Shown: one piece after another, positions 63,073 through 64,000 of the stretch
Numbering within the stretch: the stretch's first letter is position 1
How the letters are laid out: each line of letters begins with the position of its first letter
Assembly: GCF_018982885.2 (NCBI RefSeq)
Contig: NZ_CP081848.1
Span: 1,364,001-1,428,000 of the forward strand
Length of the DNA stretch: 64,000 nucleotides
Direction of reading: 5' to 3'
Source: Polymorphobacter megasporae
Lineage (GTDB): Bacteria > Pseudomonadota > Alphaproteobacteria > Sphingomonadales > Sphingomonadaceae
Notes under the pieces: model-generated
Databases searched by the model: none
What the model was told of the DNA's origin: nothing
Seen by the model: only the letters and a program-made list of their open reading frames with translations
Translations under genes and position numbers: made by a program

Positions 63073-64000
63073 ATGGACGCGATCACTCTCACAGCCCCGC
63101 CGGCCGATGTTGAACCGTCGGACATCGAGCTATCGATCGTGATGCCGTGCCTCAACGAGGCCGAGACGCTCGCGATCTGCATCGAGAAGGCGAACCGGTT
63201 TTTGGCGACGAGCGGCGTCGCGGGCGAGGTCGTCATCGCCGACAATGGCTCGACCGACGGCAGCCAGGACATCGCGCGGAGCCTCGGCGCACGCGTTGTC
63301 GACGTGCCCGCGCGCGGGTACGGCGCAGCCCTGCAAGCGGGCATCATCGCCAGCCACGGGCGCTACGTCGCGATGGGCGACTCCGACGACAGCTATGATT
63401 TCGAGGGGCTGATGCCGTTCGTGCTCAAGCTCCGCGAGGGCTATGAGCTCGTCATGGGCAACCGCTTCCAGGGCGGGATCAAGCCCGGCGCGATGCCGCC
63501 GCTCCACCGCTACCTCGGCAACCCGGTGCTGAGCTTTGCCGGGCGCCTGTTCTACGACGCGCCGATCGGCGACTTCCACTGCGGCCTGCGCGCGTTCCGC
63601 CGCGACAGCATCATGGCGCTCGGGCTGCGCACGACGGGCATGGAGTTTGCCTCCGAGATGGTCGTCAAGGCGACGCTCGCGCACATCCGCATGGCCGAGG
63701 TGCCGACGACGCTGTCGCCCGACGGCCGCTCGCGGCCACCGCACCTGCGCAGTTGGCGCGACGGCTGGCGGCATTTGAAGTTCCTGCTGACCTTCGCGCC
63801 GAAGTGGCTGTTCTTCTATCCCGGCGCGGCGCTCGCCGGGGTCGGGCTCGTCCTGCTGGTCGCGCTGCTGCCCGGCAGCCTGCGCCTCGGCAGCGTCACG
63901 CTCGGCGTCCACACCCTGTTGTTCGCCGCAGCTGGCGTCATCATCGGCGCGCAGCTGATGAGTTTCGCGGTCGTCGCCCGGCTGTTCGGGGTGCGCGAGC
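63073..64000 (+). CDS. GT2 family glycosyltransferase, cut by window end
   Basis: At least 309 residues, open at 64000. N-terminal GT2 catalytic domain: LSIVMPCLNEAETLAICIEKA, IADNGSTDGSQDIARSLGA, VAMGDSDDSYDF (D-x-D type), then MGNRFQGGIKPGAMPPLHRY and HCGLRAFRRDSI, as in dolichol-phosphate-mannose-synthase-like enzymes that transfer a sugar to a polyprenyl lipid. From about residue 240 hydrophobic helices follow. GAGGA lies 8 bases before the ATG. Likely in cell-surface glycan synthesis. Confidence 0.88.
   Translation, partial: MDAITLTAPPADVEPSDIELSIVMPCLNEAETLAICIEKANRFLATSGVAGEVVIADNGSTDGSQDIARSLGARVVDVPARGYGAALQAGIIASHGRYVAMGDSDDSYDFEGLMPFVLKLREGYELVMGNRFQGGIKPGAMPPLHRYLGNPVLSFAGRLFYDAPIGDFHCGLRAFRRDSIMALGLRTTGMEFASEMVVKATLAHIRMAEVPTTLSPDGRSRPPHLRSWRDGWRHLKFLLTFAPKWLFFYPGAALAGVGLVLLVALLPGSLRLGSVTLGVHTLLFAAAGVIIGAQLMSFAVVARLFGVRE

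Noticed and set aside
1-64000. CRISPR array, rRNA operon, prophage, IS elements or plasmid functions
   Set aside because: No regularly spaced repeat with unique spacers, no rRNA motifs, and no transposase, integrase or replication gene were found; the ParB-like gene at 35849 lacks a partition partner.

Overview
The window looks like a chromosomal segment of a GC-rich alphaproteobacterium, most likely of the order Sphingomonadales. Pointers are the partly preserved aroA - cmk - rpsA neighbourhood beside a TIGR02300 (FYDLN acid) protein, a PEP-CTERM protein with a sphingomonad-type tail, the order yggT - DUF167 - folD - marC, very high GC with frequent GTG/TTG starts, and type VI secretion genes. 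This is inferred from reading the sequence; no database search was run. No plasmid or phage backbone, IS transposase, CRISPR array or rRNA operon was seen.

Layout. 1-3.7 kb: the end of a type VI secretion cluster (TssM C-terminus, TagF, PP2C phosphatase PppA) and a membrane-anchored Ala/Pro-rich protein of unknown function. 3.9-9.1 kb: an MFS symporter, an exported S1/P1 nuclease, an alpha/beta-hydrolase-OsmC fusion coupled to a FrnE-like DsbA protein, and an EthD-fold protein. 9.4-13.7 kb: an Lhr-type ligase-associated helicase and its partner exonuclease, separated by a PEP-CTERM protein and lacking the usual ATP-dependent ligase between them. 13.7-20.6 kb: an Old Yellow Enzyme, a copper P-type ATPase, and a coupled block cfa-like - pgl - CDF transporter. 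20.5-29 kb: rlmN, a decayed glyoxalase-like gene, tRNA-Ala(GGC), the TIGR02300 gene, aroA, a pair of sugar-nucleotide epimerases on the opposite strand, cmk and rpsA with a clear terminator. 29-37.3 kb: envelope proteins, a DUF885 protein, two small membrane proteins, a radical-SAM/UdgX DNA-repair pair, a ParB-like protein and a repeat-rich intergenic stretch. 37.3-49.6 kb: a tyrosine-phosphatase-like gene coupled to alanine dehydrogenase, the potassium transporter Kup, a TauE-type exporter with a TIGR02186 protein, a glycosyltransferase, cytochrome b561, a NUDIX hydrolase, a class A penicillin-binding protein and release factor 3. 49.7-64 kb: a D,D-carboxypeptidase, RidA, deoxyinosine glycosylase, a luciferase-like oxidoreductase, a Gfo/Idh gene with an uncharacterised partner, PssD/PssE-like glycosyltransferase subunits, a thioesterase, glutaryl-CoA dehydrogenase, argB, the yggT-folD-marC operon and a truncated GT2 glycosyltransferase.

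Genes are densely packed, and many same-strand neighbours share four-base stop/start overlaps (ATGA, GTGA, and in three places apparently CTGA). Themes are DNA repair (helicase/exonuclease pair, radical-SAM/UdgX pair, deoxyinosine glycosylase), envelope and polysaccharide synthesis (PBP1, DacA-like enzyme, epimerases, GT2s, PssDE), and translation (rpsA, rlmN, prfC, tRNA-Ala).

The most unusual signals are a family of three dispersed intergenic elements of about 190 nt (near 9.2, 29.0 and 36.8 kb) with three conserved blocks at nearly constant spacing, the related tandem motif at 36.5-36.7 kb, and a phosphatase-like gene whose only plausible start is CTG, overlapping the stop codon of alanine dehydrogenase.
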